Assembly: GCA_041908445.1 (NCBI GenBank) | Contig: JAYRFK010000113.1 | Span: 62,001 to 126,000, forward strand | From: JAEUJM01 sp041908445 | GTDB lineage: Bacteria > Actinomycetota > Acidimicrobiia > Acidimicrobiales > DATDAH01 | Length of the DNA: 64,000 nt | Reading direction: 5' to 3' | Part shown: positions 1 to 7,130 of the stretch, in pieces | Layout of the letters: every line of letters begins with the position of its first letter | Position numbering within the stretch: the stretch's first letter is position 1 | Notes under the pieces: generated by a model | Database searches by the model: none | Told to the model about the DNA's origin: nothing | The model's input: only the letters and a program-made list of their open reading frames with translations | Position numbers and translations under genes: made by a program

Positions 1-432
1 GCCGCCGTGGTCGACGGCAACAACGTCGAGGCGCGCCAGCGCACCCTGCTCGCGGCGCAGTTGACCGCGGAGCAGGACGGACCCATCACCGAGCCCCAGG
101 CCGTCGCCGTGCAGCTCACCACCCGGGGCCTCGAGCGCATCGCCGAGGCCATGGGCTGCACGGGGGCGCAGATCGGTGCCCGGCCGGTGCAGGGCTGGGC
201 GGTGTCCGGTACCTACCGGAACCCGACGGTGGTGCTGTTCGGCCCCGTACCCCAGTGCGAGGACATCGAGATCGCCCTCGCTCCCCGCGACGGCTTCGTC
301 TATCCGACCTTCGGCACCCCCACCACGGGCGCGACGACCGCCACGACCCGGCCGTCGGTCCCGGCGGCCGGTGCGCAGCCCGGCGCCGCCGGGACCGGCC
401 AGGGTCAGCCCGAGGCGGGCGCCGCCCCCTGA
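1..432 (+). CDS. C-terminal part of an unidentified protein
   Basis: The reading frame is open from the first base of the window, so the gene starts upstream and only its last 143 codons are visible; it stops with TGA at 430-432. The visible part is a compact region (residues about 25-100) followed by a Thr/Pro/Ala/Gly-rich tail. Such low-complexity tails are common in exported actinobacterial proteins. Two cysteines (in MGCTGA and PQCEDI) could form a disulphide. I do not recognise the family. It converges on the lipoprotein gene at 458, leaving only 25 bases between the two stops. Confidence 0.5.
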   Translation, partial: AAVVDGNNVEARQRTLLAAQLTAEQDGPITEPQAVAVQLTTRGLERIAEAMGCTGAQIGARPVQGWAVSGTYRNPTVVLFGPVPQCEDIEIALAPRDGFVYPTFGTPTTGATTATTRPSVPAAGAQPGAAGTGQGQPEAGAAP

Positions 433-457
433 TCGTGGGTCGGGGTCGGGCGGTTCC

Positions 458-805
458 TCACGGGGCCGGCTGGAGGCCGATGGCCAGCGCCGTCCCGCTG
501 ATCGCCCCGCCGAGGCCGAGGTCGGGATCGGCGTCCGGGCTGGTGCAGAAGTTGTCCACGCCCTCGACGATCAGGTCGACCGCATCGGGGAACACCGCCG
601 TGGGTGCGTAGCCGAGGTCGGTGACCAGCGCCTGCCGCTCCGCGGTCGTCGCCGCGTTCCAGTCGTCGCAGCCCTGGGAGTCGACCGTCGTCGCGTCCAG
701 CGGCTCGGTTCCCCCGTCGCCGCCGCCGCAACCGCCGAGGGCGGCGAACCCGAGCGCTGCGACCAGCACGAGGCCGAGGAGGGGGAGACGACGGTTCGGG
801 CGCAT
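458..805 (-). CDS. Small lipoprotein, unknown function
   Basis: This encodes 115 residues from an ATG preceded by a good GGAGGTG ribosome site. The N-terminus is a lipoprotein signal: MRPNRR, a hydrophobic stretch, then LGGC with the lipidated cysteine at 26 and a Gly-rich linker. The mature part contains two further cysteines (about 46 and 87) that may pair. The sequence suggests a membrane-anchored extracytoplasmic protein. No catalytic motif is visible and I do not recognise the family. Confidence 0.75.
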   Translation of the reverse strand: MRPNRRLPLLGLVLVAALGFAALGGCGGGDGGTEPLDATTVDSQGCDDWNAATTAERQALVTDLGYAPTAVFPDAVDLIVEGVDNFCTSPDADPDLGLGGAISGTALAIGLQPAP

Positions 806-912
806 GGGGCACCTCCGGGTTGGTCCGCTGCGGTCAGCGTGCGCCCCGGTCGTGGCTGCGAACAGGGGCGAACGGCCGTAGATCGGCACCCGCGGTCGGG
901 CGGCGCCGACGC

Positions 913-1419
913 TCAGCCCGAGAGGCGGGGGAGCAGCTCGGTGAGCAGGCCGTCGATCTCGCGGGCGCAGTCGACGTAGACCTGCTCGTCCCCGCCGGCC
1001 GGGTCGGCCACGTCCTCGTCCTCGCCGGGCTCCGCGTGGACGAGGTCGAGCGTGGCCAGGCGGGCGCGCAGCGGTTCGGGCCCGGCGGGCAGGTCGCGCA
1101 CGAGGCGCTTGAGGGTGGCGGTGCGGTCGGCGACCTCGGGGTGCTCGCGGCGGACGTAGCGGACGTGCTCGGCGGCCATGGCCAGGATCAGGTCGGCGCA
1201 CTCGAGGTCGGCGGGTCGCAGCTGGGCGCTGCGGTGGTGGTTGGCCTCCAACCCCAGGTCGGCGAGCGCCTCCCGGGTGCGCCAGCTCATGGGCTGGCCG
1301 TCGATCACGTGGGTCCCGGCGGTGATGACCTCGAGGTCGGGGTCGGCGGCGACCAGGACCGCGCCGGCCATCACCGAGCGCGCCGCGTTGCCGGTGCAGA
1401 GGGTGATGATGGTGGTCAC
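913..1419 (-). CDS. Low-molecular-weight protein-tyrosine-phosphatase family protein
   Basis: This 168-residue protein carries the LMW-PTP P-loop at its very N-terminus: LCTGNAARS, with nucleophile Cys8 and phosphate-binding Arg14 (CX5R). The general-acid Asp of the late D-P motif is at D139-P140. The length is typical of the family, which includes tyrosine phosphatases and thioredoxin-linked arsenate reductases. The second cysteines needed for arsenate reduction are not obvious, so phosphatase is favoured. The GTG start overlaps the stop of the upstream amidohydrolase by 4 bases (GTGA), so the two are probably translationally coupled. Confidence 0.85.
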   Translation of the reverse strand: MTTIITLCTGNAARSVMAGAVLVAADPDLEVITAGTHVIDGQPMSWRTREALADLGLEANHHRSAQLRPADLECADLILAMAAEHVRYVRREHPEVADRTATLKRLVRDLPAGPEPLRARLATLDLVHAEPGEDEDVADPAGGDEQVYVDCAREIDGLLTELLPRLSG

Positions 1420-2786
1420 GGGCGCTCCTGGGGCGGGACGACGGCACCGCCCACGACGGTGGCGGCCACGTAGTCTGCCGTGAGGCGGCGCCGGGCTTCG
1501 AGCCAGGGCACGTGCAGCAGGCAGAGGTCGGCCGGGTGGCCTGGGGCGACCCGTCGGGGCGGCCCGCCGGGTGCGGTCGCCGTGCCCGTCCAGCACGCCA
1601 GCGCCGTCTCGGGGGTGAGGCCCTCCTCCGGGCCCAGGCGGGCACCCGCCGCGGTGCGCCGGTCGACCGCCGCCTGCATCGCCCGCCAGGGGTCGATCGG
1701 GCCGAAGGGGGCGTCGGAGCCCGCGGCGAGGGGCGCGCCGGCGTCGGCGAAGGCCCGGCCCCGGTAGAGCCACGGCTGGTCCTCGGGGTCGACCTCGTCG
1801 AGGTAGCGGTCGCCGTGGGCGGCCACGAAGCCGGGGTTGGTCACCACCGTGATGCCCAGCCGGGCGACCCACGCCACGAGCTCGGGAGGCGCCACGCTGG
1901 CGTGCTCGAGCCGGTCGCCGGCGAGCGGTCCGGCGGCGTCGAGGGCGGCCAGGGCCAGGACGACCGTGGCGCGGCTGGCGGCGTGGACCGCCACGGGGCG
2001 ACCGGCGGCGTGGTCGGCGGCGATGCCGGCGACGAGGGCGTCCAGCTCGGGCAGGTCGTGCTCGGCCAGCACCAGCTTGTGGGCGCCGTCCACCCCGGTC
2101 GTACCGAGCAGGTGGACCCGCTGGTGCAGCACGCCGGACGCCTGCCACGCGGCGAACCGCTCGGTGGTGCCGGCGTCGTTGGTCACGGAGGCGTCGGTGA
2201 TGCCGGTGACCCCGAGTCGGGCGAGCTCGACGCTCACGGCGGCGACCGCGGCCTCCTCCTCGGTGGCCGACCACGGGTCCAGGCCGTGCAGCAGGTGGTC
2301 GCCGTCGTAGAGCAGGCCGTCGGGGGCGGCGGCCTCGACCGCCGGGCCCGCGACGGCCAGCGCCCGCGACGAGAGCACCCAGAGGTGGCCGCTGCGGTGC
2401 TGGATCCGGACGGGGTGGTCGGGCGCGAGGGCGTCGAGGCGGCGGCGGTCGAGCGCCCCGCCCCGGCGCTCGTCGTGGCCGACGCCGCGGAGCCAGGCGC
2501 CCGCCGGCGTCTTCGCGGCGGCGTCGTGCAGCACCCGGTCGAGGTCCTCGGGGCGGCGGACGTGCGGCGGGCCGCAAGGCACCGACGAACGCGCCCGCGC
2601 CAGTGCCCGCAGGTGGAGGTGGTGGTCGTGCAGTCCGGGGAGGAGGGCGCCGCCGTGGCCGTCGAGCACCGCCTCACCGGGGGCGACGCCGCCGACCCGG
2701 TCGGGCCCGACCTCGGCGACGCGGTCACCTTCCAGGCGGACGTCGACGCCCGGGACGCCCTCGACCTCGACGTCGTGGAGGATCAC
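1416..2786 (-). CDS. Amidohydrolase family 3 (YtcJ-like) metal-dependent hydrolase
   Basis: This 456-residue protein has the amidohydrolase layout: a small N-terminal beta domain, then LPGLHDHHLHL (metal-binding HxH near residue 55), a TIM barrel with H-rich strands (VHAAS; RLEHAS), and the late metal Asp in AAGSDAPFGP. YtcJ/AepA-type members hydrolyse N-acyl or formamide-like bonds; the substrate here is unknown. It sits between the CaiB-type CoA-transferase and the phosphatase, with 4-base GTGA overlaps on both sides, so the three form one operon. The GTG start is chosen because it creates that overlap and begins the beta domain. Confidence 0.85.
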   Translation of the reverse strand: MILHDVEVEGVPGVDVRLEGDRVAEVGPDRVGGVAPGEAVLDGHGGALLPGLHDHHLHLRALARARSSVPCGPPHVRRPEDLDRVLHDAAAKTPAGAWLRGVGHDERRGGALDRRRLDALAPDHPVRIQHRSGHLWVLSSRALAVAGPAVEAAAPDGLLYDGDHLLHGLDPWSATEEEAAVAAVSVELARLGVTGITDASVTNDAGTTERFAAWQASGVLHQRVHLLGTTGVDGAHKLVLAEHDLPELDALVAGIAADHAAGRPVAVHAASRATVVLALAALDAAGPLAGDRLEHASVAPPELVAWVARLGITVVTNPGFVAAHGDRYLDEVDPEDQPWLYRGRAFADAGAPLAAGSDAPFGPIDPWRAMQAAVDRRTAAGARLGPEEGLTPETALACWTGTATAPGGPPRRVAPGHPADLCLLHVPWLEARRRLTADYVAATVVGGAVVPPQERP

Positions 2787-4228
2787 GGACGGGCCACCCC
2801 GACCGGGAGAGTTCGGGCCCTGGGCGGCACGACCTCGACCGAGGTGGCGCCCGCTCGGTCGGGAGCCGGTCCCGCCGCGTCCTCCGTGGCGACCAGGTGG
2901 GCGGCGACCTCGCGCAGGGCCAGGTCCACGTCGGCCGGCGCGCCGATGAGCACGGCCAGCGCCGCCGCGGCGGCGACCAGCCCAGTGGCGGGGTCGGCGG
3001 CGGCATCGGCCACGAACACCGGCCCGTCGTCGTCCCAGGCCACCAGCCCGCCGGCGGCGGCGGCGTCGTCGCCGAAGCCCACGGCCTGCGCCCACGGGCC
3101 GGTGCGGCCGTAGGCGGTGATCGAGCACCACGGCGCCCGGCGCTCGACGCCGAGCTGGTCGAGGGCGCGTGGCCGGGAGGCCTCGACCACGAGGTCGGCG
3201 CCGGCGCAGCGCCGGCGCAGCTCGGCTCGCCCGTCGGGGGAGGCGAGGTCGAGGACGAGGTGGTCCTTGCCGGCGTCGAGGAGGGCGAAGAAGCGGGGGT
3301 CGCCCGCCCGGGCGCCGTCGGGTCGGTCAGTGCTCTCGACCTTGACCACGTCGACGCCCGCCGCGGCGAGGATCGAGGTGGCCAACGGCCCCGCCCAGAG
3401 GGAGGTCAGGTCGACGACGGTCCTGCCGGCCAGCGGCCGTGGGCGCACCGCGAGGGCCCCCGCCGGCACGGGGCCGGAGCCGGTCGGCAGGGCGCCGTCG
3501 AGCAGGAACGGGGCCGGCGGCCACGACTGGCCCCGGGCCACGAGCTGCTCGTCGGCCGACGGCGTGCCCGGCGCCGGGACGGCGGCGACGGCCAGGCCCA
3601 GCTCCCGCCCGGCGGCCACCAGCGGCGTGGACCTCGACCCGGCGACGACCGCGGCCACCGCCGGCCAGGGGACGGTGTCGTCGCCCGCCGCCTCGAGCCC
3701 CAGCCACGCCGGGAGCAGCTCGAGGTCGGTCTCGCGGGGGAGCGACACCACGATCCAGCCGTCGGCGGTCGGGAGCAGGCGACCGGCCCCGCCCACGGTC
3801 GTGGCGCCGGCGCGGGTGGCGCCGGTCAGCGCGGCCCGCTCGCCCAGCAGCGCCGGTCCGTCCAGGACCACGCGCGTCCCGCCCAGCGCACTGAGCAGCT
3901 CCACCACGGCGGCGGCGGCGTGCAGGCCGGCGGCCACGTCGCCGAGGGGGAGCAGCGGGGGGCCGTCTGCACGCCCGGTGAGGGCGAGGGCCCCCGAGGC
4001 GCCCCAGCCCGCGAGACCGGTCTGGCGCCCCGCCGTGACGACGACGGGCGCGTCACCGGTGGTGGCGTCGGTCGGGTCCACCCACCCGGTGCCGTCGAGC
4101 GTGCCGTGGAGGGGGCCGTCGTCGTCCGGCACCACGTCGGCGCCCAGCATCGCCAGCAGGGCCCCGGCCCGGGTCTCGACGGGGCCGGTGCCGACCTGCC
4201 GGAACCGGAACCCGGTGAGCGGCGCCAC
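2783..4228 (-). CDS. CaiB/BaiF family CoA-transferase, permuted/two-half form
   Basis: This 481-residue protein belongs to the class III CoA-transferases (formyl-CoA/carnitine-CoA type), but its parts are in an unusual order. The first half has a short GTGP-AGALLAMLGADV remnant of the CoA-binding core followed by the region that normally carries the catalytic Asp (LPLGDVAAGLHA). The second half, from about residue 275, begins again with a full N-terminal core (GRTVVDLTSLWAGPL, DVVKVESTDRPDG) and ends soon after it. It looks like a shortened derivative of a tandem fusion such as the 777-residue gene at 7127-9460. The GTG start gives the first recognisable core residues. It is first in the operon with the amidohydrolase and phosphatase. 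Activity is uncertain. Confidence 0.8.
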   Translation of the reverse strand: MAPLTGFRFRQVGTGPVETRAGALLAMLGADVVPDDDGPLHGTLDGTGWVDPTDATTGDAPVVVTAGRQTGLAGWGASGALALTGRADGPPLLPLGDVAAGLHAAAAVVELLSALGGTRVVLDGPALLGERAALTGATRAGATTVGGAGRLLPTADGWIVVSLPRETDLELLPAWLGLEAAGDDTVPWPAVAAVVAGSRSTPLVAAGRELGLAVAAVPAPGTPSADEQLVARGQSWPPAPFLLDGALPTGSGPVPAGALAVRPRPLAGRTVVDLTSLWAGPLATSILAAAGVDVVKVESTDRPDGARAGDPRFFALLDAGKDHLVLDLASPDGRAELRRRCAGADLVVEASRPRALDQLGVERRAPWCSITAYGRTGPWAQAVGFGDDAAAAGGLVAWDDDGPVFVADAAADPATGLVAAAAALAVLIGAPADVDLALREVAAHLVATEDAAGPAPDRAGATSVEVVPPRARTLPVGVARP

Positions 4229-4308
4229 GCCGCCATCGTGCCCGCTCGGCGCCCTGGGGGCACTCCGGCGCCGGCCGTCGGGCCGCCGCCCGCCCGTAGG
4301 CTCCGGCC

Positions 4309-5334
4309 GTGGCCGCCGCCGCCCGCCCCCGGGCCCACCGCTGCACGATCGACGAGGCCCTGGCCCTGCTGGCCTCACCCGACGCCACCGAGTCCCTGTC
4401 GCTGGCCCACGGCGTCGCCGCCCTGGTCGTCGAGGAGGACGGCGAGTGGCCCGACGACGAGTTGAGCGCGGCCCAGCGCCACACGCTCGAGTGGCTGCCG
4501 TGCGTGACGGTGGCGCCCGCGGGTGGTCCGTCGTGGCGCCGGTTCGACGTGGTCGCGACCGAAGGCGCGCCGGCCGGCGTCGGCGTGGCCGCGCTGCTGG
4601 ATGCGGTCACGGCGAACCCCCAGGCGAGCACCGCCCTCGTTCGCCTCGTCCGGGCCGCCCACCGCTCGGACCCGCACACGGGGTTGTGGACCGAGTCGGT
4701 CACCTACGGGCTGCTCCAGTCGGGTGCCGAGTTCGCGGCATGGCGGGCCGCCCACCCCGCCACCGCGCCGGGGGCGCCCGGTGGGGTCGTGGTCGAGCGC
4801 ACCGACCGCGGCCTCGAGGTCGTGCTCGACCGGCCGGGTCGCCACAACGCCCTGGACGTGAGCCTGCGGGACGCCCTCGTGGATGCGCTCCGGGCGGTCG
4901 GCGCCGGCGCCGACGAGCCGGTCGTCCTCCGGGGGCGGGGGCCGTCGTTCTGCAGCGGCGGCGACCTGGCCGAGTTCGGGTCGTTCCCGGATCCGGTCGC
5001 CGCCCACCTCGTCCGCAGCACCCGCCTGCCGGCCCGGGCGGTGCTCGACGTGCGCCGCCGCCTCACCGCCGAGGTGCACGGCGCCTGCGTCGGCGCCGGC
5101 GTGGAGCTGGCCGCCTTCGCCCGCCGGGTCGTCGCCGACCCAGCCACGACGTTCCGCCTGCCCGAGGTGGGGATGGGCCTCGTGCCGGGCTCGGGGGGCA
5201 CCTGGAGCGTCACCCACCGCATCGGCGCCCAGCGCACGAACTGGCTGGCGCTCACCGGCGCCACCGTGGACGTGGCCCTGGCCGAGCGATGGGGGTTGGT
5301 CGACGAGGTGTCGCCCGGCAGGCTGGCTGGGTAG
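4309..5334 (+). CDS. Enoyl-CoA hydratase/isomerase family protein with N-terminal extension
   Basis: This 341-residue protein has a crotonase-fold core from about residue 155: LDRPGRHNALD, the oxyanion-hole loop GPSFCSGGDLAEFG and the LPEVGMGLVPGSGG active-site segment with the expected Glu. The roughly 150 N-terminal residues are not part of the usual 260-residue family and I do not recognise them; the crotonase C-terminal helices are short. It is divergent from the CaiB-type gene, with an 80-base gap. A CoA-ester hydratase or isomerase is likely; the substrate is unknown. Confidence 0.8.
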   Translation: MAAAARPRAHRCTIDEALALLASPDATESLSLAHGVAALVVEEDGEWPDDELSAAQRHTLEWLPCVTVAPAGGPSWRRFDVVATEGAPAGVGVAALLDAVTANPQASTALVRLVRAAHRSDPHTGLWTESVTYGLLQSGAEFAAWRAAHPATAPGAPGGVVVERTDRGLEVVLDRPGRHNALDVSLRDALVDALRAVGAGADEPVVLRGRGPSFCSGGDLAEFGSFPDPVAAHLVRSTRLPARAVLDVRRRLTAEVHGACVGAGVELAAFARRVVADPATTFRLPEVGMGLVPGSGGTWSVTHRIGAQRTNWLALTGATVDVALAERWGLVDEVSPGRLAG

Positions 5335-5368
5335 GGCAGTGGGCACCGACGACCCAGGAGGACCTCCG

Positions 5369-5620
5369 ATGGGCTTCATGGACGAGCTGAAGGCGACCGC
5401 CGGGCAGGCGGCCGGCAAGGCCGACGAGCTGGCCGGCCAGGCCTCGGCCAAGATGGGCGAGCTCGCCGACCAGCACGGCGACAAGGTGAAAGGCGCCGTG
5501 GACAAGGCCGCCGGCACCGTCGACGAGAAGACCAAGGGCAAGTACACCGACAAGATCGCGAAGGGGTCGGCCGCCGCGAAGGGTGCGGTCGACAAGGTCG
5601 CCGAGGACGGCAAGCGCTAG
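5369..5620 (+). CDS. Rv0909-like (MT0933 family) small antitoxin-type protein
   Basis: This 83-residue Lys/Ala/Asp-rich helical protein starts MGFMDELK and contains the family hallmark VDEKTKGKYTDKI. ATG is preceded by AGGAGG. The family is named for a putative mycobacterial antitoxin (Rv0909/MT0933), but here no toxin gene is adjacent. Instead a second copy follows at 5710. The amphipathic Ala/Lys/Asp pattern also resembles stress proteins of the CsbD type, so antitoxin function is not assured. Confidence 0.75.
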   Translation: MGFMDELKATAGQAAGKADELAGQASAKMGELADQHGDKVKGAVDKAAGTVDEKTKGKYTDKIAKGSAAAKGAVDKVAEDGKR

Positions 5621-5709
5621 CCAGGAGCGGTCGCCGCCCCACCCTGTCCCTGCGCCGGCGCGGAGGCGCCGGTAGCGTCTGTCGCCCAACGGATGCGACG
5701 GAGGGTGAC

Positions 5710-5925
5710 ATGGGCTTCCTGGACGACATGAAGGACGCCGCCGAGAAGGCGGTCGACGTGGCCGACGACCTGGCCGACGAGCACGGCGACCAGGCCCGGC
5801 AGGCCATCGACAAGGCGGCCGACCTGGTCGACGACAAGACCGGCGGCAAGTACGACGACCAGATCGGCACGGGCGTCGACAAGGCCAAGGACGTCATCGC
5901 CGACCTGGAGAAGAACGACAAGTAG
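5710..5925 (+). CDS. Rv0909-like (MT0933 family) small protein, second copy
   Basis: This 71-residue paralogue of the gene at 5369 has the same MGFLDDMK start, the ADEHGDQ-rich helix and the LVDDKTGGKYDDQI hallmark. It has its own ribosome site (GGAGG shortly before ATG) and is 89 bases downstream of the first copy. The two probably arose by tandem duplication and then diverged in charge: this copy is much more acidic. The role is unknown; both could be small helical stress or antitoxin-like proteins. Confidence 0.75.
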   Translation: MGFLDDMKDAAEKAVDVADDLADEHGDQARQAIDKAADLVDDKTGGKYDDQIGTGVDKAKDVIADLEKNDK

Positions 5926-5966
5926 CACCAGGGCCCGGGTGGCGTGCCCGTGTCCCCCGGTTCGGG

Positions 5967-7130
5967 TCAGAGCGAGCAGGGGTCGACGCCCTTGGCGGCG
6001 AGCACGCGGGTGACGGCCTCGTCGATCCGCGTTGCGGGAAGGATCCCGTCGGCTGCGGCCTGCTCCAGGGCCGTGATGGCCGCGGCGGGGTCGGCGATGG
6101 TCACGAACAGGGCGAGGTCGGCGCCGGCGGCGATCGTCTGCACCACCGCCGACTCGGGTGGGATCGTGCCGGCGATGGCGCCCATGCTCAGCGAGTCGCT
6201 GACGGCCAGGCCGTCGAAGCCGAGCTCGTCGCGCAGGAGGTCGTAGGCCGCCGGCGAGATGCTGGCCGGCGTCGTCCCGCTGAGCCCGGGGACGTTGAGG
6301 TGGCCGACCATCACCCCGACGGGGGTATCGGTGGCCAGGGCCTCGAAGGGCAGCAGGTCGCGGGTGCGTAGCGACTCGATCGGGGGTGTCCCGACGGGGC
6401 CGTCGTGGCTGTTGGCCTCGCCCGAGCCGTGGCCGGGGAAGTGCTTGAGCACCGGCAGCAGCCCCGCGGCCTGGATGGCGTCGACGTACACCTGGCCGTA
6501 GGCGGTCACCGTGGCGGGATCGTCGGAGAAGGTGCGGTCCCCGAGGGGGCCGCCGCCCCCGGGCAGGGCCACGTCGACGACCGGGGTGAACACCACGTCG
6601 AAGCCGAGGTCGGCGACGGCCTGGAAGTGCGGCCCCACCAGGTCCGCCGCGGCGGTGCCGTCCAGGGTCTCGGCCACCGTGCGCTCGGAGGGGATGGCGC
6701 CGAGCAGGTCGCGCAGGTGCTGCACCTCGCCGCCCTCCTCGTCGACCGCCACGAGGGGTGCGATGGCGGCGGCCGCCTTCACCTGGGCGATGCCGCCGGC
6801 GAGGTCGCCGGCCGGCCGCTGCACGAGCACCAGGCCCACCCCCAGGTCGGCCGCCCGCTGGGCCTCGGTGCCGAGCGCCCCGCCGTCGATGGCGATGCCG
6901 ACGAGCTGGGCCACCTTCTGGCGGACGGGGAGGTCGGCGACGCAGACGGTCACGGGGTCCAGTGTGGTGGTCGTCGGCGCCGCGGTGGTCGGGGGCGTGA
7001 CGGTCGACGCCGGGGCCGCCGCCTCGTCGCCGGCGTCGGGGCGGTCGACGTCCGACCCACAGGCGCCGGCCGCCACGGCCAGCACCACCGCGAGGGCGAG
7101 CGCCGCGCCCCGGCGAGTCCGGGTGGTCAC
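5967..7130 (-). CDS. Glycoside hydrolase family 3 lipoprotein (beta-N-acetylhexosaminidase, NagZ-like)
   Basis: This 387-residue protein has a lipoprotein-type signal ending at Cys24, a Thr/Pro linker (residues 40-58) and a GH3 catalytic domain. The NagZ signature KHFPGHG is at 229-235, with the downstream SHDG His, and the nucleophile Asp lies in LAVSDSLSMGAI (about D312). These features indicate a retaining beta-N-acetylglucosaminidase acting on peptidoglycan or other GlcNAc glycans outside the membrane. The GTG start overlaps the stop of the upstream CoA-transferase by 4 bases, an odd partner that suggests only shared transcription. Confidence 0.88.
   Translation of the reverse strand: MTTRTRRGAALALAVVLAVAAGACGSDVDRPDAGDEAAAPASTVTPPTTAAPTTTTLDPVTVCVADLPVRQKVAQLVGIAIDGGALGTEAQRAADLGVGLVLVQRPAGDLAGGIAQVKAAAAIAPLVAVDEEGGEVQHLRDLLGAIPSERTVAETLDGTAAADLVGPHFQAVADLGFDVVFTPVVDVALPGGGGPLGDRTFSDDPATVTAYGQVYVDAIQAAGLLPVLKHFPGHGSGEANSHDGPVGTPPIESLRTRDLLPFEALATDTPVGVMVGHLNVPGLSGTTPASISPAAYDLLRDELGFDGLAVSDSLSMGAIAGTIPPESAVVQTIAAGADLALFVTIADPAAAITALEQAAADGILPATRIDEAVTRVLAAKGVDPCSL

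Noticed and set aside
458..4465. Very long open frames on several strands and frames overlapping the annotated genes
   Set aside because: They are Arg/Pro/Ala-rich shadow frames typical of high-GC DNA, with no family motifs; the chosen frames carry recognisable domains and starts.
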